Positions 45,901-57,890 of a DNA stretch of 64,000 nt are shown piece by piece. How positions within the stretch are numbered: the first letter of the stretch is position 1; every line of letters starts with the position of its first letter. A program made the position numbers and the translations under genes. The DNA comes from Prostheceraeus crozeri (Eukaryota; Platyhelminthes; Polycladida; Euryleptidae): the NCBI GenBank assembly GCA_907163375.1, contig CAJQUW010000909.1:62001-126000 (forward strand), written 5' to 3'. Below the pieces are notes generated by a model that was not told where the DNA came from, did not search any database, and was given only the letters and a program-made list of their open reading frames with translations.

Positions 45901-48438
45901 TCTCTGATGTTCTAGATGGTGATAGGTGATTTTTGTTCGCATTTTCTTGCGCAGCCTGGAAGAAAATTTAGCAAATCTTTAGGTTAATGTTCAGTTCATT
46001 TCATACTTTTTTTGTACAATTCACCAGCGGAAAATTATAATTATTCAATCTTTTTTTATCGTATAAAGTGATAGCGGTGAAATCTTTCTGTACCCATCTC
46101 GATAGCTTTGCCAACTCATTTAGTCACCCATCTATAAGTGAACTTTAGTCCTTATTCGACAATTTCAGCATTCGAAACAAAGCATTTTCTTAAACATCAA
46201 TTATCATCTTGTGTTGAAAATGATAGACATGAAACTGAGATGCTTGAAGTATGATAACCTGTTCAGCAAAATTCACCATCTTCAGTGATTTAAGTATCTC
46301 CAGGGGCAAAATACAAAAATAAGACGGAATTAATGGCGAATTATTATATGATGTTTCCCAATTTGCACGGAGATTTACCACCTGATTTTGAGCTCATTCT
46401 TCCGGATTTGCACTGCATAAGTGTTAACATCCTCATTCCCAAGGCTCTAGAATCAATGATTGATTTTCTCTCACTGCATCATGGAACTGAGGGATAAAGA
46501 AGACGGCGTCTGTTGTTGATGGTTGCTATCATTTTGTGAGATGACTGATTCGATACATGCATTGGTAGCTCTTGAAAGACGAGAGATTCGGCTCCTTTGT
46601 TCAGGTTATCGATTTCAAATCGTTGTCTCTCCCGAACGTCGATTGGAGTCGATGAACATCAACACATGTCAGCGCTTTAATTTGAGTTAGAACAAGGTTG
46701 ACACAGTTAGTGTGGGTAGAAAAGGATATCTCAGATTTCTAAAGTGCAATATTCCATTGTGAGAAGAAGAAAATGAATGAAAGTAAATCTGGCGAATTTG
46801 GAATTTCCTTTTCAGATCGTTCGACTAATTCTTTTAAAGTTCAAAATCTATTATTTTCCAATTAATTGAATAATGTAGCTATATTGAATTATTCTAATGA
46901 AACGTTAATTATTTTATACTACCTTTTATGGGATACTATGCTCTAGTGTTGGACATCGATCGTTTCAAATTAGCTCCGTTGGTCATTACTTAGGAAAAAT
47001 GGAACGTAAGTTAAAGTTAGTGCGTTAATTCGCTTAATTTTCGCATCCCGAGGAATAAACTTCCGCTAGCTTTGTTTCAGAGAAAATTGATTATCAGACA
47101 CTTATACAGTGCCTTCAAATAGTATATTGGTATTTTTGGCAGCATGAGAATAAACATTATACGTGTACACTAAAGGAGAAATGTATTAGGTTCAAGTGAC
47201 AGGACCTCAGAATTAGATTGTTTAAAACGATTAGAGGACGAACAGACAATTTAGTTCTGTGGGAAGGGCATAGGAGTTTTGATGCGCACTACTTAGTAGA
47301 GACAATAATTGCAGATATGTTATACATCCCGGTGAGACATGATAACTAAGCTTCACACAAAATAATTTCAGTAAATCCCAAAAGAGACATGTCAGTTAAA
47401 TAAAGAGGGAAATACAAATGCAGGTCGACGTCTTATGCGACGGTCGATCTGCAAACTTTACAGATAACGAACAGAAAAGTCGTCAAGGCTAAATTGTTAG
47501 CATGTATTTTATCGGTACACAGGTATTCAAAAATGAAATTAATTTCAATAGTCATGACTTTAAATTGCAGTTATTGATCGCTATGTAGTCTAGATGTGTG
47601 TATAGTGCATCTTTAGCACATGCATCTTGAACAAAAGCAAGAAATTTCAGGTTCGATTGTAGCTATGGACCAAATGCACACTCTAGTAATAATCAGATTT
47701 GTTAGTTATTTGTGACTGCTAGCTTTTGCATGCCAAGAAGCTATTTGATTCTATACTCACGACTAGACTGCTTGCGGCCCTATATGTATGAGCAAGAAAT
47801 CAACGTCGAGTCGATTGATATCCTTCGTGATTTGCGGCTTCACTAGCATTAAATCATTTGTAATTCCAATCCCTTTCTCGTCAGGTTTTCTCTCTTCCAT
47901 TTATTCAAGCAAATGTGACTCTGTTTCAGTTAATCTGCATCTGCACTTAACTTATCAGTTTCTTGTTGCTTATGTTATCTCCATCTTTTTCCTAATATTG
48001 CCCACCTTCTCCCATATGTAAAAAACAAAATTTTCTCCAATTCGTTGCGATCTTGAATCTCAAGGGAAACTTCCTCCATTTCGCATGTGTCAATATGGGG
48101 AACAATTTCATTATGAGAATGACATGAGTTGAGTTCGCTACAACTTTGTCGGTTTTGTTGGGCGTCTAAACCCGATAACGAATATCGATCACGAAGAGGA
48201 ATGTAGAGCGTGTTTGCAATATATTTTCTATGATTTATCTTGTTCTAATGAGAACGATAATGTACATATCCAGTGAACCCTTTTATTTGTCGAAAATATG
48301 ATCAGTAGCTTACTACATTCATGCAACATTACAGTGGAAAGTTAAAAGTAATTAATTAATTGATCATTTGTATTTAAACATATATATGTAGCGGCTGTCT
48401 GTATGAGAAATCTCATATTCTACTGGTTCATTTTGCAG

Positions 48439-48465
48439 ACAATACATGTTTCAATCGTCCTGAAA
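48439..48465 (+). other. Candidate 27-nt microexon
   Basis: Acceptor GGTTCATTTTGCAG (to 48438) and donor GTAAGTAAAG (from 48466) enclose 27 nt that is open in frame 1 (TIHVSIVLK) and divisible by three. No partner exons are identified nearby, so chance pairing is possible. Confidence 0.15.
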
Positions 48466-50206
48466 GTAAGTAAAGAAGAAACATAACAAATACTTATCTT
48501 TGATGTTCGTGTGGAATTAATTGCGATAACTAATTGATTTGAAAGAGTGGATTAAGATATTAAGATTGAGTAATTGAAAACATCAATGCCTTTGCTGAGG
48601 ACTATGCTCAAATGTCATAAAGTAAATGGGAAATTGCATAACATCGTCTACGACTGAAACCGAATGCAAATGCCACTAATGCAGTCCGTAGCAGGGTTGT
48701 CAATGACATCAGGTAATGGAGTGAATACCAGTTGGTCTCACACTGATGACTGCGCAACATGCTATTTAACCTTATCAAAGTCATTCTTGACTGTACACTT
48801 CGCTTTGGTAGTTGCTTATTCCCACTAATCCAGTAATCTCGCTAACGCAAGGGCAATTGATCGTGCGGCAACCAATTTTCTCTATTTTCCATCCTTTCCG
48901 ATCTTCATTTTTTTCTCTTTTGAGTATCATACAGTTAAGGCACGGTCATTTGGTTGTACTTTCATCTCCATCAGTCATTACCTTTCGCTTTCTTCGCACC
49001 GTTCTTCGTTCTTGTAGAATCCAGAAAAAAATTTTCCGCTGGCGGGTCCTTCTAAGTTGACCAAGTGTATTATTTATTCTTTTCTTTTTTGGCCCTTTAA
49101 AGTCTGAAACTCCGCGTCAGACTTCAATATCCCACTGCCATCCCGTTCACCGTCAAACATGTCCACACCATTTCAATTTCCGTTTCTTAACCTAAGAGCC
49201 TGTGGAAATATCTTAGTTCTGTCATCAGGATTTGTCTCTCAACTTCTGCTGTTGAATTTCACGTCTCCCAAAAGCATGATTTCTCAGAGGAGCGCATGTC
49301 TCATTGGACTTGAAGGCGATGTTTTTTGTCACATGCCGTGAAAAAGGTTGCAATTGAATCTCCCAGTTTCCTGAAATATAAGACTAGACATGTTTATTAT
49401 TAAATGAGAAGGATTTCTAATACTCTGATAAAGTAGGTGCATCTTCAATTCTCATCACTTAAGTTTCTCTTGTTGACTTTGAAAAGTGAGGATCTTTGGC
49501 CATAATCATTTGTTGGAGGGATCCCATGTCCTGATGTTAAGGAGAGCGACCAACGTCTCTTTCGTTGGTCAGCGGCCGAACATACTCATGCGAAATAATG
49601 CTGGTTTTTGACTTTTGAATGAATATGATTTCATGCTATTGTGTAAATGTGTTAATTACCACGATTTCCACTATTGGGAAATTGAAAATAAACGTCTATT
49701 TATCATTGTCATTTATTATGAAGATGGAAATATTTGGTTAATTAGAGAAATAGTGGATAAGAATGACATAGAATGAGATAGAAATGAAAAAGAAAATGAT
49801 GGCAGACAGCGTGAAACTGATAAAACGGAGGTTGAAATACAATGTGTATGTTCTCATTTTTCTAAGGAATCGAAAATTTTGAAGTAGGATGAAACCCCAA
49901 TGTTCTCGTGAAGACAAAAAATCGTCGAAGTCATAATCAATGACAATAGATTTTGTAAACCGAGCGCTTTTGCGGCCTCTTTTCAAGGGGAGTGCGGCCG
50001 TAATGAACACATACCAATACACAGATGGCAAATATAGCTCTCATCAGAACATGCAATAGCATGGACATCGAAAAATGACGTCACAATATAATGTGCAAAG
50101 ATCAGAAGCACAACCCTAGAAGAAATGGAAAACATTGTCTATGATAGTCTAGAAAACACAGAAAATGGTAAAACGAGGAGCAAATTATTGACAAGGAAAA
50201 ATAATA

Positions 50207-51719
50207 CAGATTGTTTCATAAAAAAATGGATCACCCTTAAACATCGCCTTAACTTCAACTTTGTCTAACTCCGCCAAACTTGAACGAATTTCTCTGAAAT
50301 TTGGAAGATATGTCAGTTGTGCTTACTAATATCATTGTTGGAAATTTCAAGCATGAAAATTGAGTTGTTTTCCTGTTATAGCTAAAAAAGGAGTAGATAA
50401 TTTGATCTTCATTTAGCAATGTTACACAAAATCATACCTCACTCTTATAAAATTACATTTGTTTCCTTTGTTTTGTAATATGTTGTTCTACAAGCCAAAA
50501 GCTATCAAGCAAAACAAAAATAAAGAAAATCGGTCAATCAGAGCCAGTATAGCACCATTATTCATCAACAATAATGTAACTGCTACATGTGATTAACTGG
50601 ACTTCATGTTCCATAGCTTCCTGACTTCGTTGCGGTGGTGTTGGCAGCACTCCTGATTGCTTTCAGCTAGAAATCTATCTGTTACCGGTTGAAAACAATA
50701 CAAAGGACAAATGAACAATAACGAGATCGCATTCACAAAAGGCAACCCGTAGAGACCGCCTAATTTTGAGATTTGTTAAAGTTGATCCAAGTCTCTCGTT
50801 ACCTGAGATGGCTGCACTAGTCTCGTCTATTTCTAAGTCCACTATTCGTAGAAGACTTATTGAGTCGAATCTCAAGGGCTGTAAGAGGCCCTCTCAGATC
50901 GAATTATCAGATCAGCATACAAAAAGACGTCTCATATGGGCAATGAGTCATTGTCACTGGCAAAATCAATGGGATCGGGTTGTCTGGTCTGATGAGTCAT
51001 CAGTCCGTCTGAAGGATAGTGATGGTCGATTGAGATTATGGATAAAATCTGATCAGGAAATTCCGAGACATTTACATCGTCCCCGGGTACAAGGTGGTGC
51101 GACTCTACTGATTTGGGCTGGCATTTGGACCAATGGCCGCTCTGAACTTCACCTACAGCAAGGAACCATGAATTCTGAACGCTATGTGAATGTTTTACGA
51201 ATGAACATTGGCCAAATGACATCAAGTTGGTGATCCATCGACTTGGTTATTTATGGATGATAATGCTACGTGTCACAGGAGTAGTAGAGTCAACTTATGC
51301 AAGTCTCAATTAGGGCTTAGGACATTATCTTGGCCAGCTCGCTCTCCTGATCTGAATCCCATAGAAAATGTATGGAGTATTCTAAAACGTAACGTTCGTC
51401 ATTCACTGCTACCTACAGATGGCGTATCACAACTTACGTCACTGTTAAAAAGAGAGTGGAGAAAGTTAGATCAGTCAAAAATCAACGATATCATCGAATC
51501 AATGCCTGCCTAGACGAATTGGTAATGTCATTGACAATAAGGGTAGGGCCACAAAATATTAGCTTCTTAAGAACCGTTACTGCATCATAGCTTATCAGAT
51601 TATATAAGGACATTTAAATATATTAGGGACATGAAATAACATGAAAAATGCTTTCTGTATCATACTTATGTTTTATTTAGTCAAATTTTAGGATGATCCA
51701 CTTTTTATGAAACGGACTG
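50207..51719 (+). mobile_element. Tc1/mariner copy 1 (deleted 5' part)
   Basis: Left TIR CAGATTGTTTCATAAAAAAA with TGGATCACCC; right TIR in reverse complement CAGTCCGTTTCATAAAAAGT with GGATCATCC; TA on both sides. 1513 bp against 1669 in the other copies. A 151-bp segment covering most of the N-terminal HTH coding region is replaced by 5 bp at 50744-50748, and the 5' leader at ~50680-50709 is different and shorter. The 3' half is nearly identical to copy 2. Confidence 0.9.
50766..51513 (+). pseudogene. Tc1-type transposase remnant, copy 1
   Basis: Two frames (50766-51233, 51253-51513) correspond to the second half of the HTH region and the DDE catalytic domain. WSDESSVRL holds the first Asp, MDDNATCHRS the second, and SPDLNPIENVW supplies the DD34E Glu. 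The frame breaks at ~51225-51232 (TCAAGTTGGTGATCC) by one base, exactly as in the other two copies. The N-terminal HTH start is removed by the 146-bp net deletion, so no functional protein is possible. Confidence 0.9.
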
Positions 51720-52586
51720 TAGAAAGAGAAAAATACAAATAAAATCACCAAGGAGGTTTCAAGGAATACAGAGAGAAGGACGGAGATGTGAAATGAACAG
51801 AGACACCAAAATAGACAAAGTGGCTGGAGACACTCAAAATTGAAAAATAGGAGGAAAACACACTGCAACTCAAACGATCGCAGTCCAACACATGACTACA
51901 GATGGTACTAGCAGGTTTCTTCTTTGGAGCGGGGATGTCGACCAGCTCCAGTCATTTCATGAAATGTTCTCTCATCCGGGTTCTGAAAACCTCTCAGTGC
52001 TCCCTACATAACTGTCCCCGCAGTCACATGATGACATGTAGATGCGTGAGAGGTGGTGCAGGATCCTTCAGAGACCTGACAGGAACTTGACGAGTGGTAA
52101 ACAACAAAATTGGTTCATATAGTGAGATACAAATTACCGTATTTTTCCGTGTATAATACACCCCATGTATAACCACATCATGAACTCAGCAGGAAAAATC
52201 GTGGGAAATGCTTATTGCCATGTATAATACGCATCCCAGAACTCACGCAAAATTTAGCTGAGATGTATGTCGCAATAATAAATATGCTTGTCGCGTCTAG
52301 TCATATTAAAAAACAGAAAATACATGAGACAGTACCCGTGGTGGCTACAGGTATGGCTTGACCTTTTGTTAGACTCTAATATCAGACTACCGAAACTTTT
52401 TGTTTTGTACTGTAAATAGTTTTTAGATGAATAGACTGCCCTTTAACTAGTTGAATAATTCCATGGATAGTTCCATATCTTTCGCTGTTCCCATGTATAA
52501 TGCGCACCCCAAGCATTGACTGTTATTTCCGAAAAAATGTGTATTTTACACGGATAAATGCGGTAAGTACTACATATGACATAATA
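51720..52586. repeat. Spacer unit 1 of the Tc1 array (867 bp)
   Basis: Sequence between Tc1 copies 1 and 2, repeated almost identically at 54256-55122. The few differences include C/G near 52016, G/C near 52190 and T/G near 52427. It contains a MITE (52137-52563). Short open frames in it have no recognisable product. Confidence 0.95.
52137..52563. mobile_element. MITE with CCGTATTT…AAATGCGG ends in spacer 1
   Basis: The left end TACCGTATTTTTCCGTGTAT with AATACACCCC is matched in reverse complement by the right end (TACCGCATTTATCCGTGTAA then AATACACA). TA flanks both sides (52135-52136, 52564-52565). Internal CATGTATAAYRCGCAYCCC words recur near 52215 and 52492. Non-coding, 427 bp. Confidence 0.75.
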
Positions 52587-54255
52587 CAGATTGTTTCATA
52601 AAAAATGGATCACCCTTAAACATCGCCTTAACTTCAACTTTGTCTAACTCCGCCAAACTTGAACGAATTTCTCTGAAATTTGGAAGATATGTCAGTTGTG
52701 CTTACTAATATCATTGTTGGAAATTTCAAGCATGAATATTGAGTTGTTTTCCTGTTATAGCTAAAAAAGGAGTAGATAATTTGATCTTCATTTAGCAATG
52801 TTACACAAAATCATACCTCACTCTTATAAAATTACATTTGTTTCCTTTGTTTTGTAATATGTTGTTCTACAAGCCAAAAGCTATCAAGCAAAACAAAAAT
52901 AAAGAAAATCGGTCAATCAGAGCCAGTATAGCACCATTATTCATCAACAATAATGTAACTGCTACATGTGATTAACTGGACTTCATGTTCCATAGCTTCC
53001 TGACTTCGTTGCGGTGGTGTTGGCAGCACTCCTGATTGCTTTCAGCTAGAAATCTATCTCTTTCTACATTATACAAATTTCTACAGAATATAAAGCACAA
53101 ATGAACAATAACGAGATCGCATTCACAAAAGGCGAAGTGTCAGCCTTGCTAGAACTAGAGTTTTCTTTGCGAGCTACAAGCAAGCGACTAAATGTCCCTT
53201 ACACAAATGTGCATCGATGGCATAATGATGATTTTCCACTCTGTCTTAAAGAGGGCTCTGGCCGTCCACGCAAAACATCCAAACGTAGAGACCGCCTAAT
53301 TTTGAGATTTGTTAAAGCTGATCCAAGTCTCTCGTTAACTGAGATGGCTGCACTAGTCTCGTCTATTTCTAAGTCCACTCTTCGTAGAAGACTTATTGAG
53401 TCGAATTTCAAGAGCTGTAAGAGGCCCTCTCAAATCGAATTATCAGATCAGCATACAAAAAGACGTCTCATATGGGCAATGAGTCATTGTCACTGGCAAA
53501 ATCAATGGGATCGGGTTGTCTGGTCTGATGAGTCATCAGTCCGTCTGAAGGATAGTGATGGTCGATTGAGATTATGGATAAAATCTGATCAGGAAATTCC
53601 GAGACATTTACATCGTCCCCGGGTACAAGGTGGTGCGACTCTACTGATTTGGGCTGGCATTTGGACCAATGGCCGCTCTGAACTTCACCTACAGCAAGGA
53701 ACCATGAATTCTGAACGCTATGTGAATGTTTTACGAATGAACATTGGCCAAATGACATCAAGTTGGTGATCCATCGACTTGGTTATTTATGGATGATAAT
53801 GCTACGTGTCACAGGAGTAGTAGAGTCAACTTATGCAAGTCTCAATTAGGGCTTAGGACATTATCTTGGCCAGCTCGCTCTCCTGATCTGAATCCCATAG
53901 AAAATGTATGGAGTATTCTAAAACGTAACGTTCGTCATTCACTGCTACCTACAGATGGCGTATCACAACTTACGTCACTGTTAAAAAGAGAGTGGAGAAA
54001 GTTAGATCAGTCAAAAATCAACGATATCATCGAATCAATGCCTGCCTAGACGAATTGGTAATGTCATTGACAATAAGGGTAGGGCCACAAAATATTAGCT
54101 TCTTAAGAACCGTTACTGTATCATAGCTTATCAGATTATATAAGGACATTTAAATATATTAGGGACATGAAATAACATGAAAAATGCTTTCTGTATCATA
54201 CTTATGTTTTATTTAGTCAAATTTTAGGATGATCCACTTTTTATGAAACGGACTG
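52587..54255 (+). mobile_element. Tc1/mariner copy 2 (full length, recombinant)
   Basis: 1669 bp with TIRs CAGATTGTTTCATAAAAAAT / CAGTCCGTTTCATAAAAAGT and TA on both sides. The 5' half shares variants with copy 3 and the 3' half shares variants with copy 1. Confidence 0.95.
53101..54049 (+). pseudogene. Tc1-type transposase, copy 2, one frameshift
   Basis: Frame 1 (53101-53769, 222 codons) begins with the paired-type HTH region (GEVSALLELEFSLRATSKRL, then VHRWH), a GSGRPRKTSKRR hinge and a second HTH (LTEMAALVSSISKSTLRRRL), and runs into the catalytic core with VVWSDESS (first Asp, about residue 145). Frame 2 (53789-54049) carries MDDNATCHRS (second Asp) and SPDLNPIENVW (Glu), giving a DD34E Tc1-family transposase of about 330 residues, near the usual 340. 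A single-base shift at ~53761-53768 separates them. All catalytic residues are intact, so only this indel inactivates it. Confidence 0.93.
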
Positions 54256-55122
54256 TAGAAAGAGAAAAATACAAATAAAATCACCAAGGAGGTTTCAAGG
54301 AATACAGAGAGAAGGACGGAGATGTGAAATGAACAGAGACACCAAAATAGACAAAGTGGCTGGAGACACTCAAAATTGAAAAATAGGAGGAAAACACACT
54401 GCAACTCAAACGATCGCAGTCCAACACATGACTACAGATGGTACTAGCAGGTTTCTTCTTTGGAGCGGGGATGTCGACCAGCTCCAGTCATTTCATGAAA
54501 TGTTCTCTCATCCGGGTTCTGAAAACCTCTCAGTGCTCCCTACATAACTGTCCCCGCACTCACATGATGACATGTAGATGCGTGAGAGGTGGTGCAGGAT
54601 CCTTCAGAGACCTGACAGGAACTTGACGAGTGGTAAACAACAAAATTGGTTCATATAGTGAGATACAAATTACCGTATTTTTCCGTGTATAATACACCCC
54701 ATGTATAACCACATCATGAACTCAGCAGCAAAAATCGTGGGAAATGCTTATTGCCATGTATAATACGCATCCCAGAACTCACGCAAAATTTAGCTGAGAT
54801 GTATGTCGCAATAATAAATATGCTTGTCGCGTCTAGTCATATTAAAAAACAGAAAATACATGAGACAGTACCCGTGGTGGCTACAGGTATGGCTTGACCT
54901 TTTGTTAGACTCTAATATCAGACTACCGAAACTTTTTGTTTTGTACTGTAAATAGTTTGTAGATGAATAGACTGCCCTTTAACTAGTTGAATAATTCCAT
55001 GGATAGTTCCATATCTTTCGCTGTTCCCATGTATAATGCGCACCCCAAGCATTGACTGTTATTTCCGAAAAAATGTGTATTTTACACGGATAAATGCGGT
55101 AAGTACTACATATGACATAATA
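54256..55122. repeat. Spacer unit 2 of the Tc1 array (867 bp)
   Basis: Near-identical to 51720-52586, offset 2536 bp. Contains the second copy of the MITE (54673-55099). Confidence 0.95.
54673..55099. mobile_element. MITE copy in spacer 2
   Basis: Same ends, TA flanks and length as 52137-52563. Present because the whole spacer was duplicated, not because it transposed twice. Confidence 0.75.
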
Positions 55123-56791
55123 CAGATTGTTTCATAAAAAATGGATCACCCTTAAACATCGCCTTAACTTCAACTTTGTCTAACTCCGCCAAACTTGAAC
55201 GAATTTCTCTGAAATTTGGAAGATATGTCAGTTGTGCTTACTAATATCATTGTTGGAAATTTCAAGCATGAATATTGAGTTGTTTTCCTGTTATAGCTAA
55301 AAAAGGAGTAGATAATTTGATCTTCATTTAGCAATGTTACACAAAATCATACCTCACTCTTATAAAATTACATTTGTTTCCTTTGTTTTGTAATATGTTG
55401 TTCTACAAGCCAAAAGCTATCAAGCAAAACAAAAATAAAGAAAATCGGTCAATCAGAGCCAGTATAGCACCATTATTCATCAACAATAATGTAACTGCTA
55501 CATGTGATTAACTGGACTTCATGTTCCATAGCTTCCTGACTTCGTTGCGGTGGTGTTGGCAGCACTCCTGATTGCTTTCAGCTAGAAATCTATCTCTTTC
55601 TACATTATACAAATTTCTACAGAATATAAAGCACAAATGAACAATAACGAGATCGCATTCACAAAAGGCGAAGTGTCAGCCTTGCTAGAACTAGAGTTTT
55701 CTTTGCGAGCTACAAGCAAGCGACTAAATGTCCCTTACACAAATGTGCATCGATGGCATAATGATGATTTTCCACTCTGTCTTAAAGAGGGCTCTGGCCG
55801 TCCACGCAAAACATCCAAACGTAGAGACCGCCTAATTTTGAGATTTGTTAAAGCTGATCCAAGTCTCTCGTTAACTGAGATGGCTGCACTAGTCTCGTCT
55901 ATTTCTAAGTCCACTCTTCGTAGAAGACTTATTGAGTCGAATTTCAAGAGCTGTAAGAGGCCCTCTCAAATCGAATTATCAGATCAGCATACAAAAAGAC
56001 GTCTCATATGGGCAATGAGTCATTGTCACTGGCAAAATCAATGGGATCGGGTTGTCTGGTCTGATGAGTCATCAGTCCGTCTGAAGGATAGTGATGGTCG
56101 ATTGAGATTATGGATAAAATCTGATCAGGAAATTCCGAGACATTTACATCGTCCCCGGGTACAAGGTGGTGCGACTCTACTGATTTGGGCTGGCATTTGG
56201 ACCAATGGCCGCTCTGAACTTCACCTACAGCAAGGAACCATGAATTCTGAACGCTATGTGAATGTTTTACGAATGAACATTGGCCAAATGACATCAAGTT
56301 GGTGATCCATCGACTTGGTTATTTATGGATGATAATGCTACGTGTCACAGGAGTAGTAGAGTCAACTTATGCAAGTCTCAATTAGGGCTTAGGACATTAT
56401 CTTGGCCAGCTCGTTCTCCTGATCTGAATCCCATAGAAAATGTATGGAGTATTCTAAAACGTAACGTTCGTCATTCACTGCTACCTACAGATGGCGTATC
56501 ACAACTTACGTCACTGTTAAAAAGAGAGTGGAGAAAGTTAGATCAGTCAAAAATCAACGATATCATCGAATCAATGCCTGCCTAGACGAATTGGTAATGT
56601 CATTGACAATAAGGGTAGGGCCACAAAATATTAGCTTCTTAAGAACCGTTACTGCATCATAGCTTATCAGATTACATAAGGACATTTAAATATATTAGGG
56701 ACATGAAATAACATGAAAAATGCTTTCTGTATCATACTTATGTTTTATTTAGTCAAATTTTAGGATGATCCACTTTTTATGAAACGGACTG
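55123..56791 (+). mobile_element. Tc1/mariner copy 3 (full length)
   Basis: 1669 bp, same TIRs, TA on both sides. The right flank (56792 onward, TATATAGTCATAG) differs from the spacer, so this is the original right border of the array. Confidence 0.95.
55637..56585 (+). pseudogene. Tc1-type transposase, copy 3, same frameshift
   Basis: Frames 55637-56305 and 56325-56585 are nearly identical to copy 2, including the same one-base break at ~56297-56304. The only coding-region differences noticed are silent-looking, such as GCTCGTTCT where copies 1 and 2 have GCTCGCTCT near 56411. The HTH, hinge and DD34E residues are as in copy 2. Confidence 0.93.
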
Positions 56792-57434
56792 TATATAGTC
56801 ATAGATAACAGCTTCAACGATTTTTTGTCTTCACAAAATCGAAAATTGATGATTCGATTTAATTATTTACTATTTCTTAAATTTATTTTTTGCAATAAAA
56901 ACTAATCCCAAAAATGTAAACTTGTAATTTGGTCCTAATTTTATCCCAGTCCCAGCATACCATTGGGTTTGGAATGATTTATGGCTACTTAACTTCAGAT
57001 TTTCAGTGTCTATTTCTGATGAAATTGTGCTTCAGGGGTGAAATGTCAATAGCTTTAACACATCGAGAAATTCATGAGTTTTAGTTGTAGCAGCTACAAA
57101 AGTTCGCTTTCAATGATTTTTATTTCGCACTACAGTTTTTTTCAAATTCACAAGGAGATGGAAATGTTGTCACCTTATCGAAGTAAAGATTATGCAGAGG
57201 AATGAAATTTGATACAGTTCTTCTCAAATAGAAAGAGAATTGTTATTTTTGTCTTTCAATTCTTCTATCAGATAAATGAAGACATAGGTAGGATTTATTC
57301 GTACAAAGTGAAAGCCAAAAAATTCGTTGCAATCGGAGTCAGTTAATTTTTCTTCAAATTCTGACAAGCAAATGAGATGAATCTTAACCTGCAACAGCAC
57401 TGTGAATTTCATAATGAAATAGGTAGGTGGTTGT
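56792..57434. other. Non-coding stretch, nothing recognised
   Basis: AT-rich right flank of the Tc1 array. No motif or repeat seen. Confidence 0.4.
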
Positions 57435-57575
57435 TGGTTGACAAAGGTCAGTCGCAGTATTGAACATCTAAAGAGAATGACAACTATTAAGTCAATAAAT
57501 GACAGCAATTGAAGTGCTTAATAGTTGTCATTCTCTTTAGATATTCAATGTACAACGACAGACCTTTGTTGTCAA
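57435..57575. repeat. Hairpin with ~58-bp arms
   Basis: The left arm 57435-57492 (containing CATCTAAAGAGAATGACAAC) pairs with 57517-57575 (GTTGTCATTCTCTTTAGATA…); loop ~24 bp. A third copy of the arm in the same orientation as the right one lies at 57841-57890, so the intervening sequence with the tRNA-like SINE head is flanked by inverted copies. Confidence 0.75.
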
Positions 57576-57726
57576 TCTACACTGTGACGTAGCCGCATGA
57601 CATGCTGATACGCTGTCTCGCTACAATATGAACACTGGTAGCGTTCTGTCAATAATAATAGGACAATAAGCTGTCGATATCACTTAGAGATGACGACTTC
57701 TGCCTTCACTCGCATTCCTCTTGAAT

Positions 57727-57840
57727 CGTCAGCGTGGCCTAGTGAATTAGGTGCGAGCTCGTCTCCACCGCGGACTTCGGTTCGATTCCTGGGTTAGGCG
57801 AGTACGGTCGGGGAATCGAGGGTGTTGGTGTCATTTATTG
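57727..57840 (+). repeat. tRNA-derived SINE head
   Basis: The A-box-like word TGGCCTAGTGA (57735-57745) and a perfect B box GGTTCGATTCC (57779-57789) are 33 bases apart, the spacing of an RNA polymerase III tRNA promoter. The flanking sequence resembles a tRNA body (GCGAGCTCGTCTCCACCGCG), but the acceptor stem does not close, so it is a SINE head or tRNA pseudogene and not a functional tRNA. Confidence 0.6.
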
Positions 57841-57890
57841 ACTTAATAGTTGTCATTCTCTTCAGATGTTTCATGCTGTTGTTGGTTTAC

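Larger units (their letters stand above)
38600..50204. other. 11.6 kb without recognisable genes
   Basis: AT-rich sequence. Only short AT-driven open frames. Exceptions listed separately are the repeat at 39873 and a candidate microexon at 48439. Two tRNA-A-box-like words (43172-43190 and 43283-43300) with a nearby GGGTTCAACCC at 43085 hint at an old SINE but do not form a tRNA fold. An ACACGA-rich patch lies at 45120-45200. Confidence 0.4.

Noticed and set aside
57727..57800. Functional tRNA gene
   Set aside because: A and B boxes are present, but the acceptor stem and anticodon arm do not form a proper cloverleaf; better explained as a SINE head.
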